From assembly GCF_002968335.2 (NCBI RefSeq), contig NZ_CP134398.1, positions 2,728,001 to 2,792,000 of the forward strand: DNA of 64,000 nt, given 5' to 3'. The DNA comes from Mycobacterium sp. ITM-2016-00316 (GTDB taxonomy: Bacteria; Actinomycetota; Actinomycetes; Mycobacteriales; Mycobacteriaceae). The stretch's first letter is position 1, and each line of letters opens with the position of its first letter. The notes beneath the pieces are model-generated. The model did not search any database and was not told the origin of the DNA. It saw only the letters and a program-made list of their open reading frames with translations. Of the stretch, positions 47,655-57,144 are shown piece after piece. Made by a program: the position numbers and the translations under genes.

Positions 47655-48503
47655 ATGCGTAACACGGGTGCTATTCCGAAGAACCCAATCAAATATCTGC
47701 TGGCGCTCACCGAGTTTCTCGCTCTGGAGCCGAAGCTTGTCGTGACGAACCACCGGACCACGTCGCCGATCGTCGGCGACGGCGACGCCAACGTCTCACT
47801 CACCAGCTACGGCAAGCGGATCGCCACGGTGTGGAAGACGATCGAGACCATCGGCGCCGGGAACCTCAAGCCACGCCGGATCATCCTGTGGCTGGATGAC
47901 GCCGCCGCGCTCGTGGATCCGCCGGCAAGTCTCAAGCGACTCTGTGCCCGCGGGCTGGAAATTCGCTCCTGCCGGGACTACGGACCGCATAAGAAGTACT
48001 TCCCGTACGTCTGCGAGATCTTTCCTGACGAATCCGAGCGCACCCTGGTGACCGCGGACGATGATGTCTTCTATCCGCCGAACTGGTTGGAAGAACTGCT
48101 GGCGGCGCACCGGCCCGACGAGGTCACGGCTTTCCGGGCGCGAATCCGCACCAACGCGCCGTACCGTTCGTGGCTGACCTGTGCGACGACGGAGCCCTCG
48201 GAGCGGGTGTTCGCCACCGGGGTGTCCGGGGTGGCCTACCCGCCGAGGCTGCTCGACACGCTCCGCGACCGCGGCGACGAGTTCGCTGATATCTGCCCGT
48301 TCGCCGACGATTTCTGGTTGCACTACGCGGCGGTGGCCACCGGCGTCCCGATCCGGCAGGTCCGTGACACCTCTGTGCTGTGGTGGGCGATGCCCATCGC
48401 GGCGGGCAGGGGTCTGTGGGACGGTAAAGGCACCGCGAACGACGCCATCGCCGAACGGACCAGACTGGCCTGGCTGCCCGGCACGGCGTCGGCCGGTTCC
48501 TAG
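47655..48503 (+). CDS. Putative glycosyltransferase (GT-A like)
   Basis: A 282-residue protein from ATG 47655, with a G7 tract as the likely ribosome binding site. It contains VTADDDVFYPPNWLEELL, an Asp-rich DxD-type metal/nucleotide-sugar motif, preceded by IILWLDDAA, and a late ADDFWLHYAAVATG. The pattern fits small GT-A enzymes of polysaccharide clusters (GT2/capsule type), but I cannot name the exact family. The adjacent methyltransferase suggests joint action on one glycan. Its TAG stop shares CTAG with the convergent PPOX gene. Confidence 0.65.
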   Translation: MRNTGAIPKNPIKYLLALTEFLALEPKLVVTNHRTTSPIVGDGDANVSLTSYGKRIATVWKTIETIGAGNLKPRRIILWLDDAAALVDPPASLKRLCARGLEIRSCRDYGPHKKYFPYVCEIFPDESERTLVTADDDVFYPPNWLEELLAAHRPDEVTAFRARIRTNAPYRSWLTCATTEPSERVFATGVSGVAYPPRLLDTLRDRGDEFADICPFADDFWLHYAAVATGVPIRQVRDTSVLWWAMPIAAGRGLWDGKGTANDAIAERTRLAWLPGTASAGS

Positions 48504-48943
48504 AGGTCGATCGCGACAATCGCGCTGTCGGGCCACAGGCTGCGGTCTCGCGCCCGGCGCAACTTCTCGCGCAGTGGCAGATCCCGGTGCACGTTGGTGA
48601 CACCGGGGATCTTCAGTAGCGGCACGATGTTCCACTGCCAGCGGTAGCGTCGGTGCAGCTCCGCATTGCCGCGCTGCGCTGCGTCACCGGAGAGAATCCT
48701 GGCCCGGCCGGGCATGGGGGTGCCTCGGCGGTTGCCACGGTGATCACACGCCGCCAGCTGAACGTCTCCTCGCGCCTGCAGGCGCCGGGTCTTGGGTCCG
48801 ACCTTGGTGCGGAACAGCGCGCTCCGGCCATCGATGACGAACCATATCGGGGTGTCGACCGGGGTGCCGTCGCGGCGGTAGGTGCGCAGCATGGCGTAGC
48901 GAGAGTGGCTCAGGGCGACAAGGTCGGTGGCGGTAGGTGACAT
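48500..48943 (-). CDS. PPOX-class (pyridoxamine 5'-phosphate oxidase-like) flavin/F420 protein
   Basis: A 147-residue split-barrel protein from ATG 48943. It starts with LVALSHSRYAMLRTYRRDGTPVDTPIWFV, typical of PPOX-class F420-dependent enzymes such as the Rv3369 group, followed by FRTKVGPKTRRLQ and VQLAACD. It probably binds F420 or FMN and reduces small molecules. The -10 TTCACT (48955-48950) is 6 nt upstream of the ATG, and a MerR-type dyad lies in its 19-bp spacer, so it is very likely under the divergent MerR regulator. Confidence 0.8.
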   Translation of the reverse strand: MSPTATDLVALSHSRYAMLRTYRRDGTPVDTPIWFVIDGRSALFRTKVGPKTRRLQARGDVQLAACDHRGNRRGTPMPGRARILSGDAAQRGNAELHRRYRWQWNIVPLLKIPGVTNVHRDLPLREKLRRARDRSLWPDSAIVAIDL

Positions 48944-48949
48944 GATCGC

Positions 48950-48980
48950 AGTGAACTACTTAGAGTTGGCTCTAAGTCAA
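48950..48980 (-). promoter_or_regulatory. MerR-type promoter and operator for the PPOX gene
   Basis: On the minus strand: -35 TTGACT (48980-48975), a 19-bp spacer and -10 TTCACT (48955-48950). A dyad ACTTAGAG-TTGG-CTCTAAGT (48958-48977, plus strand) with 8-bp arms fills the spacer. The overlong 19-bp spacer with a centred dyad is the hallmark of MerR-family activated promoters, which the activator untwists. Confidence 0.75.
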
Positions 48981-48992
48981 GGGGGCGCGCAC

Positions 48993-49382
48993 GTGACCGC
49001 ATTGCTGAGCATCGGTGAGGTCTCGCGGCGTACCGGGGTCGTTCAGACGACGTTGCGCTATTACGAGCAGGTCGGCCTGTTGCCTGCACCGGTTCGCGTC
49101 GGCGGCCAGCGTCGTTACCGGGAGTCGACGTTGATCCGGCTGGAGGTGATCCGCGCGTGCAAGGCTGCGGGCTTCACCCTCGACGAGATCACGGCTCTGA
49201 TGGGTGATGATTCACCGGGCAAGCCGGTGGCCCGCGCGTTGGCCGAGGCGAAACTCGACGAGATCGATGCGCAGATGGCAAGCCTGCTCCGCGCCAGGCA
49301 GGTCATCCAGTGGGGGATGAGTTGCGAATGTCCATCGATCGACGATTGCACGTGCGGTATCCACCACACACTTCGTGCCTGA
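48993..49382 (+). CDS. MerR-family regulator with a C-terminal cysteine cluster
   Basis: A 129-residue protein from GTG 48993, with AGGGGG 7 nt upstream. The N-terminal winged HTH is clear (LLSIGEVSRRTGVVQTTLRYYEQVGLL), followed by a coiled-coil dimerisation helix. The tail has C111-x-C113-x5-C119-x-C121. The CxC-x5-C part resembles the last three cysteines of the SoxR [2Fe-2S] motif, but SoxR's first cysteine is absent and an extra one follows. So metal or redox sensing is likely but the ligand is uncertain. It faces the PPOX gene across the dyad described above. Confidence 0.85.
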   Translation: MTALLSIGEVSRRTGVVQTTLRYYEQVGLLPAPVRVGGQRRYRESTLIRLEVIRACKAAGFTLDEITALMGDDSPGKPVARALAEAKLDEIDAQMASLLRARQVIQWGMSCECPSIDDCTCGIHHTLRA

Positions 49383-49389
49383 TCAAGGG

Positions 49390-49581
49390 CTAGCGCCGGG
49401 CGGAAATACCGCCGGCCAGCCACACCAGTGTCGCCGTGCCCGCGGCGGTGAGCACGGCGGGGCCGAGGCTGGCGGTGGCGAGACCGACGACCACGAGCAC
49501 CAGGGCGCCGATAATCAGCGCGAGTGCCTTGTACGTGGGCCAGGGAACGCCGGCGACGCTGATTTCGGTGGGCGTGGTCAC
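49390..49581 (-). CDS. Small two-helix membrane protein
   Basis: A 63-residue protein from GTG 49581, 6 nt after TATCGT (49593-49588), so probably a leaderless mRNA. Two hydrophobic helices (about 18-38 and 40-58) are joined by a short GLATASLGPA turn, ending in a basic ISARR. It is similar in size to small conserved mycobacterial membrane proteins; I do not know its function. Convergent with merR (7-nt gap), divergent from ilvA. Confidence 0.65.
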   Translation of the reverse strand: MTTPTEISVAGVPWPTYKALALIIGALVLVVVGLATASLGPAVLTAAGTATLVWLAGGISARR

Positions 49582-49683
49582 GGGTACACGATAACTCGCA
49601 ACCTAGAGTTCGGGCAACCGAAACCCTGGATGTGTCGGATTATCCGTTTTCGCCTGGAGAGCAGGTGATGGCACCATTGAGCG

Positions 49684-50964
49684 GTGTCCGCTGATCTGAT
49701 TCGAGGCCCCCAGGTATCGCCGCTGACCGCGGCCGACATCGATGAGGCCGCAGCGCGAATCGCCGGCGTCGTCACCCAGAGCCCATTGCAGTTCTGCGAC
49801 CGGCTGTCGCACGCGACGGGCACCCAGGTCTACCTCAAGCGCGAGGACCTGCAGGCGGTGCGCTCCTACAAGCTTCGCGGTGCCTACAACCTGCTGATGC
49901 AGCTGACCCCCGCCGAGCTGGCGGCCGGTGTGGTCTGTTCCTCGGCGGGCAACCACGCTCAGGGCTTCGCGCTGGCCTGCCGGTCCATGGGCGTGCACGG
50001 CCGGGTCTATGTGCCGGCCAAGACGCCGAAACAGAAACGCGACCGGATCCGCTATCACGGAGGCGAGTTCATCGAGCTGATCGTCGGCGGCAAGACCTAC
50101 GATCTGGCCGCGCAGGCCGCACTCGATGATGTGGCTCGCACCGGAGCCACCCTGGTGCCGCCCTATGACGATCCGCGCACCATGGCCGGGCAGGGCACCA
50201 TCGCGGTCGAACTGCTCGAGCAACTGCCCGGTGAGCCCGATGTGGTGATCGTCCCGGTCGGCGGCGGCGGATGCATCGCCGGTATCACCACCTACCTGTC
50301 CGAGCGCACCGCCAACACTGCGGTGCTCGGCGCCGAGCCGGCGGGCGCGGCATCGATGATGGCCGCCTTGGCCGCCGGCACGCCGGTGACGCTCGAGCAT
50401 GTCGATCAGTTCGTCGACGGGGCCGCCGTCGCCAAGGCCGGCGCGAACCCGTACGCGGCGCTGGCCGCGGCCGGTGACATGCTGTCGATCACCTCGGTCG
50501 ACGAGGGCGCGGTCTGCTCGGCGATGCTCGACCTCTATCAGAGCGAAGGCATCATCGCCGAGCCGGCGGGGGCGTTGTCGGTGGCCGCGTTGATGGAAGC
50601 CGACATCGCACCCGGCTCCACCGTGGTCTGCATCATCTCCGGCGGCAACAACGACGTGTCGCGGTATGGCGAGATCCTCGAACGGTCACTGGTGCACCGC
50701 GGTCTCAAGCACTACTTTCTGGTCGACTTTCCGCAGGAGCCCGGTGCGCTACGCGGTTTCCTGGACAGCGTGCTCGGACCCAACGACGACATCACGCTTT
50801 TCGAGTACGTCAAGCGCAACAACCGCGAAACCGGTGAGGCGCTGGTCGGTATCGAGCTGGGCTCCTCGACCGATCTCGACGGGCTGCTGCAACGGATGCA
50901 CGAATCCGAGGCGCATGTCGAACTGCTCGAACCGGGCTCGCCGACCTACCGTTATCTGACCTGA
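49684..50964 (+). CDS. ilvA: Threonine dehydratase (biosynthetic)
   Basis: A 426-residue PLP enzyme (fold type II). The Schiff-base lysine is K63 in RSYKLRGAYN. The phosphate-binding glycine loop is PVGGGGCIAG (around 196). The C-terminal ACT-like regulatory domain (KHYFLVDFPQEPGALRGF onward) occurs once, so this is the short one-regulatory-domain form. It deaminates threonine to 2-oxobutanoate for isoleucine synthesis. GTG 49684 is the frame start; the binding site is weak. Confidence 0.92.
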   Translation: MSADLIRGPQVSPLTAADIDEAAARIAGVVTQSPLQFCDRLSHATGTQVYLKREDLQAVRSYKLRGAYNLLMQLTPAELAAGVVCSSAGNHAQGFALACRSMGVHGRVYVPAKTPKQKRDRIRYHGGEFIELIVGGKTYDLAAQAALDDVARTGATLVPPYDDPRTMAGQGTIAVELLEQLPGEPDVVIVPVGGGGCIAGITTYLSERTANTAVLGAEPAGAASMMAALAAGTPVTLEHVDQFVDGAAVAKAGANPYAALAAAGDMLSITSVDEGAVCSAMLDLYQSEGIIAEPAGALSVAALMEADIAPGSTVVCIISGGNNDVSRYGEILERSLVHRGLKHYFLVDFPQEPGALRGFLDSVLGPNDDITLFEYVKRNNRETGEALVGIELGSSTDLDGLLQRMHESEAHVELLEPGSPTYRYLT

Positions 50965-50967
50965 TCC

Positions 50968-52719
50968 TCACGCCGGCGGTACTTCGGTCACCGCATCGTC
51001 GTTGGCCCGGAAGATCGCGAAAGAATGCCCGGGCACGACGGTGCCTGCACCGTCGGTCGACGGGTCGTCCCACGCCAGCACCACCTCGCCGGTCACTGGG
51101 ACCGTCACCGCGGAGTCGCCCAGATTGCACGCCACCGCAAGCGTGCCGCGATGCAGAACGATCCAGCGCGCGTCTTCGTCGTAGTCCACCCGCAGGTGGT
51201 CCAGCCACGGGTCGGCGAAGTCGGGTTCGTTGTGCCGCAACGCGATCAGTTGGCGGTAGGCCTGCAGCAGCCGCCCATGCCCATTCTCGGTGACCTCGGT
51301 CCAGTCGAGCTTGGACCGGGTGAAGGTCTCGGGGTCCTGCGGATCCGGGATCTCGTCGGCATCCCAGCCGTGGGCGGCGAACTCGGCCTTGCGGCCTTCC
51401 GCGGTGGCCCGGCCCAGCTCCGGCTCCGGATGCGAGGTGAAGAACTGGAACGGGCTGCTCGATCCCCATTCCTCGCCCATGAACAGCATTGCCGTATAGG
51501 GAGATCCGAGAGCCAGCGCGGCCTTCACCGCCAGCTGGCCGGTCGTCAGGTTCTGTGACGGCCGGTCACCGGTCGCGCGGTTGCCCACCTGATCGTGGGT
51601 GAGGGTGTAGGCAAGCAGCCGGGTCGCCGGAATCGTTGCGGTGTCCAAGGGGCGACCGTGCCGACGGCCCCGGAACGACGAGAAGGTTCCGGCGTGGAAG
51701 TAGCCGTGCGTCAGGGTCTGCGCCAGCGTCTCCAGGCTGCCGAAATCGCCGTAGTAACCCTGCCGTTCACCGGACACCGCGGTGTGGATGGCGTGGTGGA
51801 TATCGTCATCCCACTGCGCGGTGAGGCCGAGGCCACCCTGCTCGCGCGGGGTGATCAGCCGGGGGTCGTTCATGTCGCTCTCGGCGATGAGGGACAGTGG
51901 CCGTCCCAATTCGGCTGCCAGGGCATCGGTTTCGGTACTCAACTCTTCGAGTATGTGGATGGCGGTGGTGTCCACCAGCGCGTGCACGGCGTCCAGGCGC
52001 AGCCCGTCGGCGCCGAAATCTCGCATCCAGCGCAGTGCGCAGTCGATGATGTAGCGGCGCACCTCGTCAGCCCCGGCATCCCCGATGTTGACCGATTCGC
52101 CCCACGGGTTGCTGCCGCTGGACAGATACGGCCCGAACCTGGGCAGGTAGTTCCCGGACGGCCCGAGGTGGTTGAACACCGCGTCGATCAGCACGCCCAG
52201 ACCGAGAGCGTGACAGGCGTCGATGAGGCGCAGCAGGGCATCCGGGCCGCCGTAGGGTTCGTGCACCGCGTACCAGAGCACACCGTCATAACCCCAGCCG
52301 TGGGTTCCGCTGAAGGCGTTCACCGGCATCAGTTCGACGAAGTCCACACCGAGATCGACCAGATACTGCAGCTTCTCGATGGCGGCGTCGAAGGTGCCCG
52401 CCGGGGTGAAGGTCCCGACATGCAACTCGTAGATGGTGGCGCCCTCGATGGAGCGTCCGGTCCAGTCTTGCGGTGGCGCGGTGGGCGTCCACAGTTGCGA
52501 ACGTGCGTGCACGCCGTCGGGCTGGCGGGGCGAGCGGGGGTCGGGCAGCACGGTGTCGTCGTCATCGAGGACGAACCCGTAGCGACTGTCCGGACCTGCC
52601 GCCACCGTGGCCCGCCACCAGTCGTCGGCGCCGCGCTCCATGGCGTGCAGGGTTCCGTCGATGTCCAGTTGCACCCGGTCGGGACGCGGCGCCCACACCG
52701 CGAATTCGCGCTCAGACAT
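50968..52719 (-). CDS. treZ: Maltooligosyltrehalose trehalohydrolase
   Basis: A 583-residue GH13 enzyme, last gene of the treX-treY-treZ run, with its ATG overlapping the treY stop by 8 nt. An N-terminal carbohydrate-binding E-set-like domain (about 1-90) is followed by the catalytic barrel with GWGYDGVLWYAVHEPYGGPD, the nucleophile in GADGLRLDAVHAL and the acid in LIAESDMNDP. It releases free trehalose from maltooligosyltrehalose. Rv1562c in M. tuberculosis has the same place. Confidence 0.95.
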   Translation of the reverse strand: MSEREFAVWAPRPDRVQLDIDGTLHAMERGADDWWRATVAAGPDSRYGFVLDDDDTVLPDPRSPRQPDGVHARSQLWTPTAPPQDWTGRSIEGATIYELHVGTFTPAGTFDAAIEKLQYLVDLGVDFVELMPVNAFSGTHGWGYDGVLWYAVHEPYGGPDALLRLIDACHALGLGVLIDAVFNHLGPSGNYLPRFGPYLSSGSNPWGESVNIGDAGADEVRRYIIDCALRWMRDFGADGLRLDAVHALVDTTAIHILEELSTETDALAAELGRPLSLIAESDMNDPRLITPREQGGLGLTAQWDDDIHHAIHTAVSGERQGYYGDFGSLETLAQTLTHGYFHAGTFSSFRGRRHGRPLDTATIPATRLLAYTLTHDQVGNRATGDRPSQNLTTGQLAVKAALALGSPYTAMLFMGEEWGSSSPFQFFTSHPEPELGRATAEGRKAEFAAHGWDADEIPDPQDPETFTRSKLDWTEVTENGHGRLLQAYRQLIALRHNEPDFADPWLDHLRVDYDEDARWIVLHRGTLAVACNLGDSAVTVPVTGEVVLAWDDPSTDGAGTVVPGHSFAIFRANDDAVTEVPPA

Positions 52720-55000
52720 CGGTGCGCTCCAGCAATACCACCGGCAGTTCGGCGAAGAGTTCGATCGCTGCCGGGGTGCCCGCGTGCGTCCGCCCGCTCA
52801 GCCGGTCGGTCCAGATGCCTTCTGGCAGTGTGATGGTGGTGTCTCCCCAGCCGATCTCGGCGAGCTTGACCGTCCACCGCGACACCGCCACCAGCACGTC
52901 ATCGCCCCGCAGGAAGGCGACCAGGTGCGCGGCCGCGGAACCCGATGCCGGCACCGGCCGGTAGTCGCCTTCGAGGAAGGTGTCGGGCAATTCCCTGCGC
53001 AGCCGCAGCGCGGCGCCCACCACCCGGATCTTGGGATCGGTGCGGGCCTCCAGTGCCGCGCGGCGCGCCGCGTAGTCCACCGGTCGGCGATTATCCGGAT
53101 CGACCAGACTGTCGTCGAACAGTTCGGTGCCCTGGTACACATCCGGGATGCCGGGCACGGTGAGCGCCAACAGTTTCTGGCCGAGACTGTCACTGTGGGC
53201 GTGCGCATCGGCGCGGGCCACCAGCGCGGTCAGTTCCTTGGACACCGGCCCGTCGATGATGGCGTCGACCCAATCATGCACCGCCGATTCGAATTCGGTG
53301 TCCGGGTCGTTCCACGACGTGTGCAGGGCGGCCTCCCTGATCGCCTTCTCGGCGTACGCATGCAGGCGGACGCGCAAGGCATCGGACACCTCGCCGCCGA
53401 CAGGCCACACCCCGAAGACGTTCTGCCACAGAAAGAGTGTGGTCGCCGGGTCCGGGCTCAACACGATCTGAGACCAGCGTTCGACGCGTTCTGCCCACTC
53501 GTCGGCCAGCTGGGACAACACACCGATGCGGGTTCGCACATCCTCGCTGCGCTTGGTGTCGTGGGTGGACAACGTCACCATGGCGTGTGGCCAGAGCCGG
53601 GCCCTGGTGGCCGAACGCTCGTGGAACTCGGCGGCGCTCACCCCGAAGAGCGACGGCTCGCCGCCGACCTCGTTGAGGGTGACCAGCCGGGCATCCCGGT
53701 AGAACAGGCAATCCTCGACGGACTTGGCGGTCACCGCGCCGCACAGCTGCTGGATGCGCACCGCGGCCTCGCCGTCGTGCGCGAGGGCCGTGGCGACCAG
53801 TTGCAGCGGTTCGGCCAGTTCGGGCCGCGTGCGGACAGCCGCGGCGATGGCGGTGGGCCCCACCGCGGTCAGGTTCAGGTAGTCGAACCGGTAGACATGC
53901 ACGTGGGTCAGCAGCGCGGTGACCGCATCCGGCAGCAGGACATGGTCAGCGCCGATGTCGGCGACGATGGACCGGCACACCCGGGCCAGCTCGCTGCTCA
54001 GGGTGTCGGTGGCGGCGACTGTCTTCAACTCCGAGGTCTGGTGCTCGATGGCGCCGCGGTCGGTGCCGCTGCTCTCGTAGAGCGCGGTCAGCGCAGGCTC
54101 GCCCGCCGGGTCGACGAACAGGCCGCCGATCTCGCGCAGCGCGTCATACCCGGTGGTGCCGTCCACCGGCAGCCCGGTGTCGAGCGGCTCGTCGGGGGCC
54201 AGGATCTTCTCGATGACGATCCAGGCCGCCGGGCCGATCAACTCGCGAAGGTCGGTGACGTAGGCGGCGGGTTCGGCGAGCCCGTCGGGATGGTCGATGC
54301 GCAAACCGTCGACGAGGCCCTCGGTGAACCACCGGCCCACCTCGGCATGGGATGCGGCGAACACCGCGGGGTCCTCCTGGCGCAGGCCGGCCAGGGACGT
54401 GATGGAGAAGAACCGGCGGTAGCCGCAGAGATTGTTCCTCCAACCGATGAGTTTGTAGTGCTGACGGTCGTGCACCTCGGCACCCGGCGCGCCGTCGCGC
54501 GCGGTGCCCGGGGCGATCGGCCAGGCCCGGTCGCCGAGCCGCAGCAGTTCGCCGTCCACCCTGAGCTCGGAGACGTCGTCATCTGACCCCAGCACCGGCA
54601 ACACGATCCGGCCTTCGTCGAGATCCCAGTCGATGTCGAAGTAGCTGCTGTAGGCGGAATCTCGGCCATGCGTGAGCACATCCCACCACCAGGCATTCTG
54701 TGCGGGATCATCGACGCCGACGTGGTTGGGCACGATATCGACGATCAGGCCCATGCCGCGGGCCCGGGCCCGGGCGGACAATTCGGCCAGGCCGTCGGGT
54801 CCGCCGAGTTCGTCGGACACCGTGGTCGGGTCGGTGACGTCATAGCCGTGGCTGGAACCGGCGGCCGCGGTCAGGATCGGGGAGAGGTAGAGGTGCGAGA
54901 CCCCCAGATCATCCAGATAGTCCAGCAGGTCGACCGCGTCGGCGAAGGTGCAGGAATCACCGCGCATCTGGAGCCGATACGTGGAGAGCGGGACACCCAT
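52712..55000 (-). CDS. treY: Maltooligosyltrehalose synthase
   Basis: A 762-residue GH13 enzyme from ATG 55000. The start STYRLQMRGDSCTFADAVDLLDYL is typical of TreY. Catalytic elements: DIVPNHVG, GLRIDHPDGLAEP (nucleophile Asp) and IVIEKILAPDEPL (acid Glu). It rearranges the reducing-end alpha-1,4 bond of maltodextrins to alpha,alpha-1,1, giving maltooligosyltrehalose. It lies 13 nt after treX and is coupled to treZ. Confidence 0.95.
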   Translation of the reverse strand: MGVPLSTYRLQMRGDSCTFADAVDLLDYLDDLGVSHLYLSPILTAAAGSSHGYDVTDPTTVSDELGGPDGLAELSARARARGMGLIVDIVPNHVGVDDPAQNAWWWDVLTHGRDSAYSSYFDIDWDLDEGRIVLPVLGSDDDVSELRVDGELLRLGDRAWPIAPGTARDGAPGAEVHDRQHYKLIGWRNNLCGYRRFFSITSLAGLRQEDPAVFAASHAEVGRWFTEGLVDGLRIDHPDGLAEPAAYVTDLRELIGPAAWIVIEKILAPDEPLDTGLPVDGTTGYDALREIGGLFVDPAGEPALTALYESSGTDRGAIEHQTSELKTVAATDTLSSELARVCRSIVADIGADHVLLPDAVTALLTHVHVYRFDYLNLTAVGPTAIAAAVRTRPELAEPLQLVATALAHDGEAAVRIQQLCGAVTAKSVEDCLFYRDARLVTLNEVGGEPSLFGVSAAEFHERSATRARLWPHAMVTLSTHDTKRSEDVRTRIGVLSQLADEWAERVERWSQIVLSPDPATTLFLWQNVFGVWPVGGEVSDALRVRLHAYAEKAIREAALHTSWNDPDTEFESAVHDWVDAIIDGPVSKELTALVARADAHAHSDSLGQKLLALTVPGIPDVYQGTELFDDSLVDPDNRRPVDYAARRAALEARTDPKIRVVGAALRLRRELPDTFLEGDYRPVPASGSAAAHLVAFLRGDDVLVAVSRWTVKLAEIGWGDTTITLPEGIWTDRLSGRTHAGTPAAIELFAELPVVLLERTDV

Positions 55001-55013
55001 CAGCCGTTACCGC

Positions 55014-57143
<2,130 letters not shown>

Positions 57144-57144
57144 C

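Noticed and set aside
47057..47662. 201-codon plus-strand frame before the glycosyltransferase
   Set aside because: Composition is unlike a protein, and it overlaps the methyltransferase promoter. No binding site or family motif.
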